In this document: positions 51,996 to 59,653 of the stretch, in pieces | Layout: every line of letters begins with the position of its first letter | How positions within the stretch are numbered: the stretch's first letter is position 1 | Assembly: GCA_050789255.1 (NCBI GenBank) | Contig: JBOZRQ010000011.1 | Coordinates: forward strand, 62,001 to 126,000 | Direction: 5' to 3' | Source of the DNA: JBOZRQ01 sp050789255 | GTDB taxonomy: Bacteria > Bacillota > Sulfobacillia > Symbiobacteriales > Symbiobacteriaceae | Length of the DNA: 64,000 nucleotides | The notes under the pieces: model-generated | Seen by the model: only the letters and a program-made list of their open reading frames with translations | Told to the model about the DNA's origin: nothing | Database searches by the model: none | Position numbers and translations under genes: made by a program

Positions 51996-53252
51996 ATGCG
52001 CTGGCCACTCTTACGGCACCGGGACTTCGTGAAACTCTGGGCCGGACAGTCCGTCTCTGCCCTGGGCTCCATTGTGGGGCGCACCGCCCTGCCCATGCTG
52101 ATCGTCATCACCATGAACGCTTCCCCCTTACAGGTCAGCCTGGTCCGAACCCTGGAGATCGCCCCCGGCCTCGTCGCCGGCCTCTTTGCCGGGGTCTGGG
52201 TTGACCGGGCGCGCCGCCTGCCGATCATGGTCGGCGCCGACCTGGGCCGGGCGCTGCTGCTGGCCTCCATCCCCCTGGCCTACCTGGCCGGGCGCCTCGG
52301 CATGGGCCACATCTACGCCGTGGCGCTGATGGTCAGCGTCCTGACGGTGCTGTTTGATGTGGCCTATCAGTCCTACCTGCCGACCCTGGTGAAGGGGGAA
52401 CAGCTGGTGCAGGCCAACAGCCTGATCTCCGCTACCAATTCGGTAGGCGAGATCGCCGGCTTTGGCGTGGGCGGCATGCTGGTCCAATGGCTGACCGGCC
52501 CGATCACCTTGCTGGTCGATGCGGTCTCGTTCCTGGTCTCATCGGTGTCATTGATGTTGATTCGGGCGCCCGAGGCGCGTGACGCCGCCCCGGAGGAGGA
52601 GACCCGCAGCACCTTCCGGGAGATCCGTGAGGGGCTGAGCAGCCTCTTCGACCATCCGGTGCTGCGGGCGCTGTCGATCTCACGCGGCATCGACAGCCTA
52701 TTTGGCAACATCATCGGTACGGTGATCCACCTGTTCGTGCTTCGGGAGCTGGGCCTCTCCCCGGGCGTGGCGGGCTCGCTCTACGCACTGGGGGGCATCA
52801 GCTCCTTCTTTGGCGCCGCCCTGGCCACCCCGGCGCTGCGCCGCTTTGGCCTCGGTCCCACCATCGTAGGCTCCGGCCTGGTGGGCGCCGTGGCGACGCT
52901 CTTCCTGGCCCTGGCCGGCGGGCCGCTCTGGGCTGTGGTGGCGTTGATGGCCGCCCAGCAGCTGATCGGCGACGGGGCGATGACCATGCACATCATCCAC
53001 GGCACGTCGCTGCGGCAGTCGGTTACCCCCGACCGGGTGATGGGCCGGGTCAACGCCAGCCTGCAGGTGACAGACTGGTCGTTCATGCTGGTCGGGACGC
53101 TGCTGGGCGGCGTGCTCGGCGAGTCGATCGGCCTGCGGGGCGCCCTCCTCGTGGCGGTGGCCGGCAAGCTACTTGCCGTGGCCTGGCTCTACTTCTCGCC
53201 GGTCCGCCAGGCGAGTGCGTCCCACCCACCAGAAGAGGCCGGCCATCCCTAG
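51996..53252 (+). CDS. Major facilitator superfamily transporter
   Basis: The 418-residue membrane protein has about 12 membrane segments and opens LRHRDFVKLWAGQSVSALGS, typical of the macrolide/multidrug efflux branch (MefA/EnvR-like). Motif A appears as AGVWVDRARRLPIM. ATG at 51996 follows AAAGGAG. The last 84 nt overlap the 3' end of the convergent DedA gene. A structured leader suggests regulated expression. Confidence 0.9.
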   Translation: MRWPLLRHRDFVKLWAGQSVSALGSIVGRTALPMLIVITMNASPLQVSLVRTLEIAPGLVAGLFAGVWVDRARRLPIMVGADLGRALLLASIPLAYLAGRLGMGHIYAVALMVSVLTVLFDVAYQSYLPTLVKGEQLVQANSLISATNSVGEIAGFGVGGMLVQWLTGPITLLVDAVSFLVSSVSLMLIRAPEARDAAPEEETRSTFREIREGLSSLFDHPVLRALSISRGIDSLFGNIIGTVIHLFVLRELGLSPGVAGSLYALGGISSFFGAALATPALRRFGLGPTIVGSGLVGAVATLFLALAGGPLWAVVALMAAQQLIGDGAMTMHIIHGTSLRQSVTPDRVMGRVNASLQVTDWSFMLVGTLLGGVLGESIGLRGALLVAVAGKLLAVAWLYFSPVRQASASHPPEEAGHP

Positions 53253-53825
53253 TGTCAGTCCGAAGACGAGCACGGTGCTCCCGAAGCTGCCCGCCGCCGA
53301 CCCCGCCAGCGCGTAGAGAAACGCCGTCGGCAGCAGTCCCGCTGCCGCGCTGAGCAGCATTGGGAGCCACCCCATGCCCGATGCCCCTGCCAGGATCGCC
53401 ACCGACTCAGCCAGGACCGGGATCGGCCGGGTGACGATTACCGCCAGGGGGCCCCAGCGGCTGATCAGCCGGTCTGCCTGCCCCTGCTGTTCAGGCGATA
53501 CGTGCCGGTTCAGCCAGGGTCCCCCACGCCTGCCCAGGGCAAAGCCTGTCAGGGCGCTTCCCAGCCCGCCAACGAGCGACAGCAGGGTGCCGGCCCAGAC
53601 GCCAAAGAGGCTGCCGTGGGCGACCATCACCAGGCTGGACGGCACCGGCAGCAAGACGTCGACGACCAGCAGGCCCACACCGACGGCGGCAGCCAGCGGT
53701 CCCCCATGCTGCATCCACGGCGACGGATCGGTCAGGATCGGGATCCCGAGCCCCTCCACCACGGCGAAGATCAACAGAATGATCCCCATTAGCAGCCCCA
53801 GGGCCTTCAGGTGCCCCTTCCACAT
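53169..53825 (-). CDS. DedA/VTT-family membrane protein
   Basis: The 218-residue protein has about five membrane segments and the VTT (SNARE-associated) core: PVPSSLVMVAHGSLFGVWAGTLLSLVGGLGSALTGFALGRRGG (read in blocks) and RPIPVLAESVAILAG. Such proteins are now linked to lipid or undecaprenyl-phosphate movement. The 3' end overlaps the convergent MFS gene by 84 nt, so each protein's C-terminus is encoded opposite the other's. Confidence 0.87.
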   Translation of the reverse strand: MWKGHLKALGLLMGIILLIFAVVEGLGIPILTDPSPWMQHGGPLAAAVGVGLLVVDVLLPVPSSLVMVAHGSLFGVWAGTLLSLVGGLGSALTGFALGRRGGPWLNRHVSPEQQGQADRLISRWGPLAVIVTRPIPVLAESVAILAGASGMGWLPMLLSAAAGLLPTAFLYALAGSAAGSFGSTVLVFGLTLGMAGLFWWVGRTRLADRREVEPGHGK

Positions 53826-53847
53826 GGCTGACTCCCCCTTCGCAGGC

Positions 53848-54399
53848 TCACCAGTCTCCGAAGGGCAGCTTGTAGAGGATGGAGATCGGCGCCATCTCTA
53901 ACATGTATTCCTGGAGCAACAGGTGATGCGTCTGCTTCTCGTGGACGATGGGGACGATCACATCTACCAGGGACGGCATGCCGAGGGCCAGGCCCAACTG
54001 TTCGGCCACCGCGAAGGCGCCCAGGGAGTTCATGTTCCCGAGCAGCAGCCCATGGACCTGAGCCCAGGGGCGTGTGGTCCCGCCCAATAGCCCTTGCAGG
54101 CCGGTGAGCACCTCACCGGCCTTTGCCATCATCAGGCCGAGGGACTTGCGGATCTCGGCCGGATCGTGACCGATGAGATGGTAGAGTTCGTCGACCTTCG
54201 CCTCGTGCTCCCGGGCGCTGTCCGCCATGTCGGCCAGCGCCTGTTTGAGGTGGGGCTCCGCGATCTTGGGCACCGTATCCTCTACGGCCTGACGGAAGGT
54301 GGCCTGGGCCATTAAGAGGTTGTCCAGCCACTCGCCCGTGCGGTTCAGGTACTCCTGCCAGGTTCGGTCATCCAGCTCCAGTACAATCGCATCGGGCAT
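53848..54399 (-). CDS. Helical-bundle hypothetical protein
   Basis: The 183-residue protein is almost entirely helical, with long amphipathic helices (LLMAQATFRQAVEDTV, LKQALADMADSAREHEAKVDELYHLIG). This layout suggests a four-helix-bundle, ferritin-like or DUF892/YciF-like fold. Candidate metal ligands are E and H in AREHEAKVDELYH and VHEKQTHHLLLQEY. I cannot name a family. ATG at 54399 follows AGGGGGT. It precedes the DedA gene by 22 nt in the same direction. Confidence 0.7.
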   Translation of the reverse strand: MPDAIVLELDDRTWQEYLNRTGEWLDNLLMAQATFRQAVEDTVPKIAEPHLKQALADMADSAREHEAKVDELYHLIGHDPAEIRKSLGLMMAKAGEVLTGLQGLLGGTTRPWAQVHGLLLGNMNSLGAFAVAEQLGLALGMPSLVDVIVPIVHEKQTHHLLLQEYMLEMAPISILYKLPFGDW

Positions 54400-54412
54400 G
54401 TTTGCTTACCCC

Positions 54413-54825
54413 CTAGCGCCGCGTGATTCGCCACAACACCCCGGTGTGGGCGTAGGCGGTCAGGTACCCCTTGTGCACCCGGATCACCCCGAAGTCGAGC
54501 ACATACAGGCTCCGGCCGTCGGGGTGGAACTTGCAGTCCACCGGCCGCTCCAGGCCGCCGGCGCCAAGGGAGGAGGCCGGGCCGGGCGCCCGGTTGCGCA
54601 TGAAGGTCTGGGCGGCGCCCTGCTTGACATCGACCCGGATCACCTTGAAGCCGTGGTCGAGGTCCTCGGTGCGGGGGGAGTTGAGGGGCGCAAAGGTGCC
54701 GAACTCGCAGGCGAAGAGCTCGCCGCGGTGGCCAAAGGTGTCGGAGCGGGAGAAGTCCATCTGGGTCATGCAGGTGTGCGGGCGCTCCAGGTAGGCGGGC
54801 GGTCCGACCCAGGGGGGCGGGTTCT
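54413..54825 (-). pseudogene. 5'-truncated PQQ-type sugar (glucose/sorbosone) dehydrogenase
   Basis: The frame is open from about 54823 (just after an in-frame TAG) to 54413. It reads GHRGELFACEFGTFAPLNS, DHGFKVIRVDVKQG and LERPVDCKFHPDGRSLYVLDFGV, ending GVLWRITRR. This is the C-terminal part of a beta-propeller sugar dehydrogenase. An internal ATG at 54769 could start a 118-residue protein, but there is no signal or N-terminal half. The break lies at an IS-like scar, so truncation by insertion/deletion is likely. Confidence 0.7.
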
Positions 54826-54974
54826 ACCGCTGGGTTGTGCTCGATGCGCTTCCGCAAGCCCGTGGGGGCCGGGGGCCTGCGGTTCTGGGGCGAGGGCTGG
54901 CACCGGCCCCGCCGGCACAAACAGGGGTTCAGGTAGTTTTTTTCTGTCGTGGGCGGGGGAAGTCTTGAAAAAAA

Positions 54975-55083
54975 TACCTGAAACCTGACACGACTACGGC
55001 GGGGGGGTATCCGACGGGCCCGCCAGTGGTACCTAACCGCTGGTTCGTAGGGATCGGCTCCCGCTCATGTCAGGTTTGAGGTA
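54975..55083. mobile_element. IS-end-like inverted repeats (16 bp)
   Basis: TACCTGAAACCTGACA (54975-54990) is the reverse complement, with one mismatch, of TGTCAGGTTTGAGGTA (55068-55083). The TGTCAGG...CCTGACA ends fit the TG...CA termini common to IS3/IS481-type elements. The 109-bp unit has no ORF. Confidence 0.5.
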
Positions 55084-55234
55084 CGGATTTTACAGTGGCA
55101 AGTCTGCCCGTCGTTAAAAAAGGTACCGGAAGCGCTGCGGGGCACCTGAAATGGCATGGATACCCCCCGTGTCAGAAATCCCTGCAATCCGTGAAGTCCG
55201 TGGCAGACCTGTGTCCGATGGCTCGGACAGGCAG

Positions 55235-55440
55235 GCGCATGCAGTCATCCGGGATCCTTTTCCGCTCGCCCTCGCTGAGGGCGCGAGCTTGGGGGGTTGC
55301 GATGGCGATAGAAGGTGGCCCGGGGCACACCCAAAGCACGGCCGAGCCGGTCCGCCTCCTGCCGAATGCGGGCCTTGTACGCTCGCGCCAGTGCTTGCAG
55401 GGGTTGCAAGAATGGAGCGAGGACTTAATACCCACAACTT
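55235..55440 (-). pseudogene. Frameshifted transposase fragment (IS3/IS481-like)
   Basis: Minus-strand translation gives LARAYKARIRQEADRLG, then RALGVPRATFYRHRNPP, ending in a stop near 55250. The continuation ALSEGERKRI appears in another frame. R-x-LGV-x-RATYYR-x-R-x-PP then LS-x-x-ER is typical of the N-terminus of IS3-type transposase subunits. Only a piece remains, so it is inactive. Confidence 0.6.
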
Positions 55441-55530
55441 TCGCCTGGAGATAACAACCCAGTTTTCCACAGGTTCCTTTCCAACCTCGAACGAATCCCC
55501 TCCACAACTCTCTATGGAGGTGAGACGTTC

Positions 55531-58287
55531 GTGGTTTTTCGAACCGCATCCCCGCTTCGCCGGGGGTGGCGATGGCGCGCCCGCAGGCTGCTCGGCGTCG
55601 CCCTTACGACGCTCCTGGTTCTCGCCGCCGGCATAGCCGGGGCGCCCATGGCCGAGGCCGCTCACAACGGCCACTTCTCCATCGACGTCGCCGGGACGGT
55701 AACGGTGGAGTTCATCAGGGCGAACGCCGGCAACACCAACGAGTTCTACGTGATGAACGGCGCCAGCCCGCAGCTGCTGTTCAGCACCGCGACCAGCAAC
55801 CGGGCGACCCGGGTCACCCTGGGTAACTACGCCGCAGGCACTCATTTTGAATTCCGGCTCAAGTCCATCTCAGGCGGCAGCACCAACTGGTGGTCCACCC
55901 GCCAGGCGAGCAACTCCGACGGCCGGGTCCATGCCCGGGTCAGCCAGCCCTACTCAAGCTGCCTCCCTGGCACCGCCCGCGCCTACCTCCTCTCCTGGGA
56001 GGACCTCGCCGGCGGCGGCGACAACGACTTCGACGACATGATCGCCGTGGTGCGTGTGGGCGGCGATGCCGACGGCGACGCCCTCTGGGACGACTGGGAG
56101 CGCTGCGGCATCGACGACGACGGGCTGACCAGCACCGCCAAGAAGACGCTGCCCGGGGCCAACTGGCAGAAGAAGGACATCTACGTCTACTACAACTGGA
56201 TGAATGCGGCGCCCGACGGGCATCATCACAAGCCGGACGCCCTGGCCCTGAGCACCGTGCAGAACGCCTTCGCCATCGCCCCGTTGAGCAACCCGAACGG
56301 GACGCAGGGCGTGACCATGCACTTCGAGGACGGCGGGGCGATCGCCCACGCCGATGCCATCAACTTCAACGGCGGGCCGGGCATCGTGGATTTTGATACC
56401 GTCAAGGCCAACATGTTCCTGAACCCCGCGGCGACCTCGTGGAAGCGGTTCGCCTACCACTACCTGATCTTCGCCCACCACCACACCCCCGGCTCCACCT
56501 CCTCCGGCCTCTCGGAGATCGGCGGCAACGACTTCATCGTCTCCCTCGGCGGGTGGTCCGGCAACCGGGGCACCTGGCGGGACCAGGCCGGCACGATCAT
56601 GCACGAGCTGGGCCACAACCTGAACCTGGGCCACGGCGGCAGCGACGGGGTGAACTACAAGCCCAACTACCTGTCGGTGATGAACTACCGCTACCAGGTG
56701 CTCGGGATCCCCAACGGCATGCCGTCGGTGACCAACTACCGCTACGACTACTCCCGCTGGGCCAAGGACCTCAACGAGGCGGCGATCAACGAGCAGCTGG
56801 CGCTGTGGGGCTCCACCGACCAGACGATCTGGAAGTGCCCCGGCGCCTCGACCAAGATGATGCCGGTCACCAACTCGCTGGACTGGAACTGCAACGGCGC
56901 CATCCAGAACGCCAGCCAGCAGCTGGACGTCAACGGCGACGGCTCCAAGACGCTGCTCAAGGGCTACAACGACTGGCCGAACATCCTCTTTGCCTTCCAG
57001 CAGAGCGGCTCGCAGATGGACGGCAACCATCCCGAGGATCAGCACCACCACGATGAGGTCATCGACCTGGCCGAGCTGAACCGGCTGATCCGCGACCTGC
57101 ACGTGGGACTGGGCGCCCGCTTCCCGGACCTGATCAAGCGGGCCTACGACCGGGCGGGCGGGCGTGAGGTGCTCGGCGACATGATCGACCCCGCCGAGGA
57201 CCTGCAGGGCACCGCCCGCCAGAACTTCCTGGCGCCGGATGAGAGCCAGGCCGCCATCTTCCATCAGCAAGATGAGCGGATCGGCGCCCAGCTGCCCGCC
57301 TACTTCCTGAAGGGCGACCTGCTGACCGCCTACGACCGGCTGAAGGGCCCGCTGGGGCCGTTGGGCCGGCCCACCAGCGACCTGTACAGCAACAAGCAGG
57401 GCAACGCCCAGGCCAGCTTCGAGAAGGGGCTGATCATCTACCAGCCCGCCGAGAAGCGCTACGCTCAAGTGGCCTTCCCGACCAGGTTCAACGGCTGGAA
57501 GGCGGAGTACTTCAACAACCCGAACCTGCTCGGCGCCCCGACCATGGTGCGCGATGAGCCGGCGATCGGGCATCTCTGGTCGGACAAGGGCGCCCCCGAG
57601 GGCGGCACCATCGGCCTGATCGACAAGAGCTTCTCGGTGCGCTACAGCCGGACGTTGCGGCTGGACGGCGCCCAGAAGCTGCGCATCAGCACCGCCACCG
57701 ACGGCGGCATCAGGGTGAGCGTGGACGGTCAGACCTTGATCAACGGCTGGGCCGCCCCGCCGACGATCGGCAGCGCCGGCACCTTCCCCGAGCCCGCGTG
57801 GCAGAAGCGCTCCGCCGACGTAGAGCTGAAGGCCGGGGAGCACCAGATCGTCGTGGAGTTCTCCAACCGCAACAGCGACGGTCTGGGCTACTCCGCCCTG
57901 GAGCCGGGCAAGACCCAGCTGACGCTGCGCATCAGCGATGTCAACGCCTTCCGAAACGAGCAGCCCGTGGTCCTCGACACCGCTCCGGAGATCTATGAGA
58001 ACCGCACCTTCCTGCCGGCCCGCTTCATCGCTGAGTCCTTCGGCCTGGGCGTGGAGTGGAACGGCCAGAAGCGCCAGGTCACCATCACCGATACGGCCAA
58101 CAACAAGGTGATCGTGCTGACCATCGACGACCGGCGGGCGTACGTCAACGGCGAGGAGCATCTCCTTGATGCGGCGCCGCGGATCGTAAACGACCGCACG
58201 CTGATCCCGGTGCGCTTCGTCACCGAGCAGATCGGCGCCACGGTCCAATGGGACAACGACACCCGCACGGTACTCGTCACTCGATAA
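55531..58287 (+). CDS. Secreted multidomain zinc metalloprotease (metzincin) with LGFP, PA14 and copper-amine-oxidase-N-like domains
   Basis: The 918-residue protein has a signal peptide (about 1-43, ending AEAA). An N-terminal DUF4114-like beta domain (LLSWEDLAGGGDNDFDDM) precedes the catalytic domain, with the metzincin zinc motif HELGHNLNLGH at residues 358-368 and a Met-turn SVMNYRY (Met384). Then come an LGFP-type repeat (LGPLGRPTSDLYSNKQG), a PA14-like domain (about 650-800: WKAEYFNNPNLLG) and a copper amine oxidase N-like domain (about 805-918). It should digest proteins or peptides outside the cell and attach to carbohydrate or wall. GTG at 55531 follows GGAGGTGA. Confidence 0.9.
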   Translation: MVFRTASPLRRGWRWRARRLLGVALTTLLVLAAGIAGAPMAEAAHNGHFSIDVAGTVTVEFIRANAGNTNEFYVMNGASPQLLFSTATSNRATRVTLGNYAAGTHFEFRLKSISGGSTNWWSTRQASNSDGRVHARVSQPYSSCLPGTARAYLLSWEDLAGGGDNDFDDMIAVVRVGGDADGDALWDDWERCGIDDDGLTSTAKKTLPGANWQKKDIYVYYNWMNAAPDGHHHKPDALALSTVQNAFAIAPLSNPNGTQGVTMHFEDGGAIAHADAINFNGGPGIVDFDTVKANMFLNPAATSWKRFAYHYLIFAHHHTPGSTSSGLSEIGGNDFIVSLGGWSGNRGTWRDQAGTIMHELGHNLNLGHGGSDGVNYKPNYLSVMNYRYQVLGIPNGMPSVTNYRYDYSRWAKDLNEAAINEQLALWGSTDQTIWKCPGASTKMMPVTNSLDWNCNGAIQNASQQLDVNGDGSKTLLKGYNDWPNILFAFQQSGSQMDGNHPEDQHHHDEVIDLAELNRLIRDLHVGLGARFPDLIKRAYDRAGGREVLGDMIDPAEDLQGTARQNFLAPDESQAAIFHQQDERIGAQLPAYFLKGDLLTAYDRLKGPLGPLGRPTSDLYSNKQGNAQASFEKGLIIYQPAEKRYAQVAFPTRFNGWKAEYFNNPNLLGAPTMVRDEPAIGHLWSDKGAPEGGTIGLIDKSFSVRYSRTLRLDGAQKLRISTATDGGIRVSVDGQTLINGWAAPPTIGSAGTFPEPAWQKRSADVELKAGEHQIVVEFSNRNSDGLGYSALEPGKTQLTLRISDVNAFRNEQPVVLDTAPEIYENRTFLPARFIAESFGLGVEWNGQKRQVTITDTANNKVIVLTIDDRRAYVNGEEHLLDAAPRIVNDRTLIPVRFVTEQIGATVQWDNDTRTVLVTR

Positions 58288-58298
58288 CGGGAAAGCCC

Positions 58299-58330
58299 GG
58301 GGGAGCCAAATCGGCTCCCCTGGAACTTTT
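58299..58330 (+). terminator. Terminator-like hairpin after the metalloprotease gene
   Basis: A GGGGAGCC/GGCTCCCC hairpin (about 58300-58307 with 58313-58320) lies 12 nt after the stop; TTTT follows 6 nt later. Confidence 0.55.
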
Positions 58331-58377
58331 CTGGGGCCGGGCTCGTCTGGTAACCCGTGAGGAGGGACTCGCACCTT

Positions 58378-59316
58378 ATGTTTCTGATTCGAGACTGCCG
58401 CCTTGAGGACTATGAAGCGGTGGCGGCGGTCGCAGCCGCCGTTCGCCCCGAGCCTATGCTCGCCGAAGAGATTATCGACGAAGACCGCCGGGGCCGTCTG
58501 GCGGGCACACTCCACCGCCTGGTGGCGGAGAATTCCCAGGGCCGGGTGATTGGCTACGCCTTCGCCGACAAGATGCCCTGGCACCCGCCGGGAGAGTGGG
58601 GAGTCAACGCCCTGGTCCACCCGGAGTACCGCCGCCGGGGCGCCGGCCAGGCCCTCTACCAGGCCGTGGAGCGCATCGCCCGGGAGGGCGGGGCCACCAC
58701 ACTCTCCTGCTACTGCCGCAGCGACGACCCCGAGAACTTCGCCTGGGCGGAGCGCCGGGGCTTTGTCAGCGACCTGCTGCGCACCGAGTCTGTGCTCGAC
58801 CTGGCCGATTGGAACCCCACCCGATTTGCCGGCCACCTGGACAAAGTGCGCAGCGCAGGAATCCGCCTGGAGGCCTACGACGGTGACGAGCCGGAGCGCA
58901 TCGTGGATGGCATTTGGGACCTGGAGCGCCTGACCAGCCCCGACGTGCCGGACTACGAGCCCGATGCCCAGTTTCCCACCATCGAGACGTACAAACAGAT
59001 GTGGTACGAGTACAAGGATCCCCGCTTTACGGCCGTCGCGCTGGACGGCGACCGGGTGGTGGGCGCCTCGTTTATCTTCTACTCGCGCAAGATTCGCCGC
59101 GCTGCCTACACCGGGTACACCGCGGTGCTCCGTGAATACCGCGGCCGGGGCCTTGCGCTGGCCCTCAAACTGCTCACCGTGGAGGCTTCAGTCGAGCGGG
59201 GCGTCCCGAGAATGCGCACCAACAACGACTTCGAGAACCCCTCCATGTTGGCCGTCAACACCAAGCTGGGCTACCAACTGGTGCCGGGTCCCCGCCGGAT
59301 CAAGAGGACGTTATGA
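58378..59316 (+). CDS. Double-GNAT acetyltransferase
   Basis: The 312-residue protein contains two GNAT domains. The first (about 1-145) has the acetyl-CoA motif VHPEYRRRGAGQAL. The second (about 160-312) has AVLREYRGRGLALALK and a terminal NTKLGYQ block. Both keep the R-x-x-G-x-G/A pyrophosphate loop. ATG at 58378 is preferred; GGAGGG is 12 nt upstream, and a GTG at 58357 in frame would put the SD inside the gene. The substrate is unknown. Confidence 0.85.
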   Translation: MFLIRDCRLEDYEAVAAVAAAVRPEPMLAEEIIDEDRRGRLAGTLHRLVAENSQGRVIGYAFADKMPWHPPGEWGVNALVHPEYRRRGAGQALYQAVERIAREGGATTLSCYCRSDDPENFAWAERRGFVSDLLRTESVLDLADWNPTRFAGHLDKVRSAGIRLEAYDGDEPERIVDGIWDLERLTSPDVPDYEPDAQFPTIETYKQMWYEYKDPRFTAVALDGDRVVGASFIFYSRKIRRAAYTGYTAVLREYRGRGLALALKLLTVEASVERGVPRMRTNNDFENPSMLAVNTKLGYQLVPGPRRIKRTL

Positions 59317-59319
59317 CGA

Positions 59320-59355
59320 AACAAGCCGCCGCAGGGTCTCCTGCGACGGCTTGTT
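59320..59355 (+). terminator. Intrinsic terminator-like hairpin
   Basis: AACAAGCCG pairs with CGGCTTGTT (59320-59328 with 59347-59355), with inner CGCAG/CTGCG, just after the double-GNAT stop. The following T-run is absent. Confidence 0.65.
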
Positions 59356-59481
59356 CAGTATTGGTAGACCTTTGGTAGCGGTCAAAATAGTCACTTTCAA
59401 CACCTGAAATGATTTCAGGAAATCCTATTCATGTAGCCATTAATTGGGTAGCATAGAGAATGCCTTACAACCCACACAGAG

Positions 59482-59617
59482 ATTCCGCCGATACTGGCAA
59501 ACCCGTTGAAAAGCGGGGACGCAAAGCTACGGGGCTAAAGGGATGCTTCAGGCGCCCAATGCTCGCCGGGCCGCCGAAGCTGGAGGCAGTTCAAGCCCTC
59601 CTGGGGAGGGCTTTTTG
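59482..59617 (+). promoter_or_regulatory. GEMM-I (c-di-GMP-I) riboswitch with terminator
   Basis: The conserved core is clear: GGCAAACC (59496-59503), a stem with a GAAA tetraloop, GGGACGCAAAGC (59516-59527), then the second domain to about 59581. A terminator follows (stem 59594-59601 with 59605-59612, then TTTTTG). It sits 37 nt upstream of a chemoreceptor gene. Binding of c-di-GMP should set termination; whether it acts as an on- or off-switch cannot be read here. Confidence 0.93.
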
Positions 59618-59653
59618 TTTTCTCCGGAAGAAGCATCAGGAGGTCGTGCACCG

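Larger units (their letters stand above)
54826..55530. other. Insertion scar and decayed mobile-element region
   Basis: No intact gene is visible. The region contains three copies of a TTCAGGTA motif (54928-54935; inside 54975-54990 and, with one change, 55068-55083), an inverted repeat pair, and a frameshifted transposase piece at about 55235-55440. The left edge truncates the sugar dehydrogenase. The right edge gives way to the metalloprotease SD. Confidence 0.7.

Noticed and set aside
54345..54920. 191-codon minus-strand frame over the truncated dehydrogenase
   Set aside because: Proline/Arg-rich out-of-frame reading; the dehydrogenase motifs are in the 54413-54825 frame.
55954..58836. 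960-codon minus-strand open frame
   Set aside because: Antisense shadow of the metalloprotease gene: no recognisable domain, low-complexity Val/Leu/Ala/Gly sequence, no SD; a result of high GC at third codon positions.
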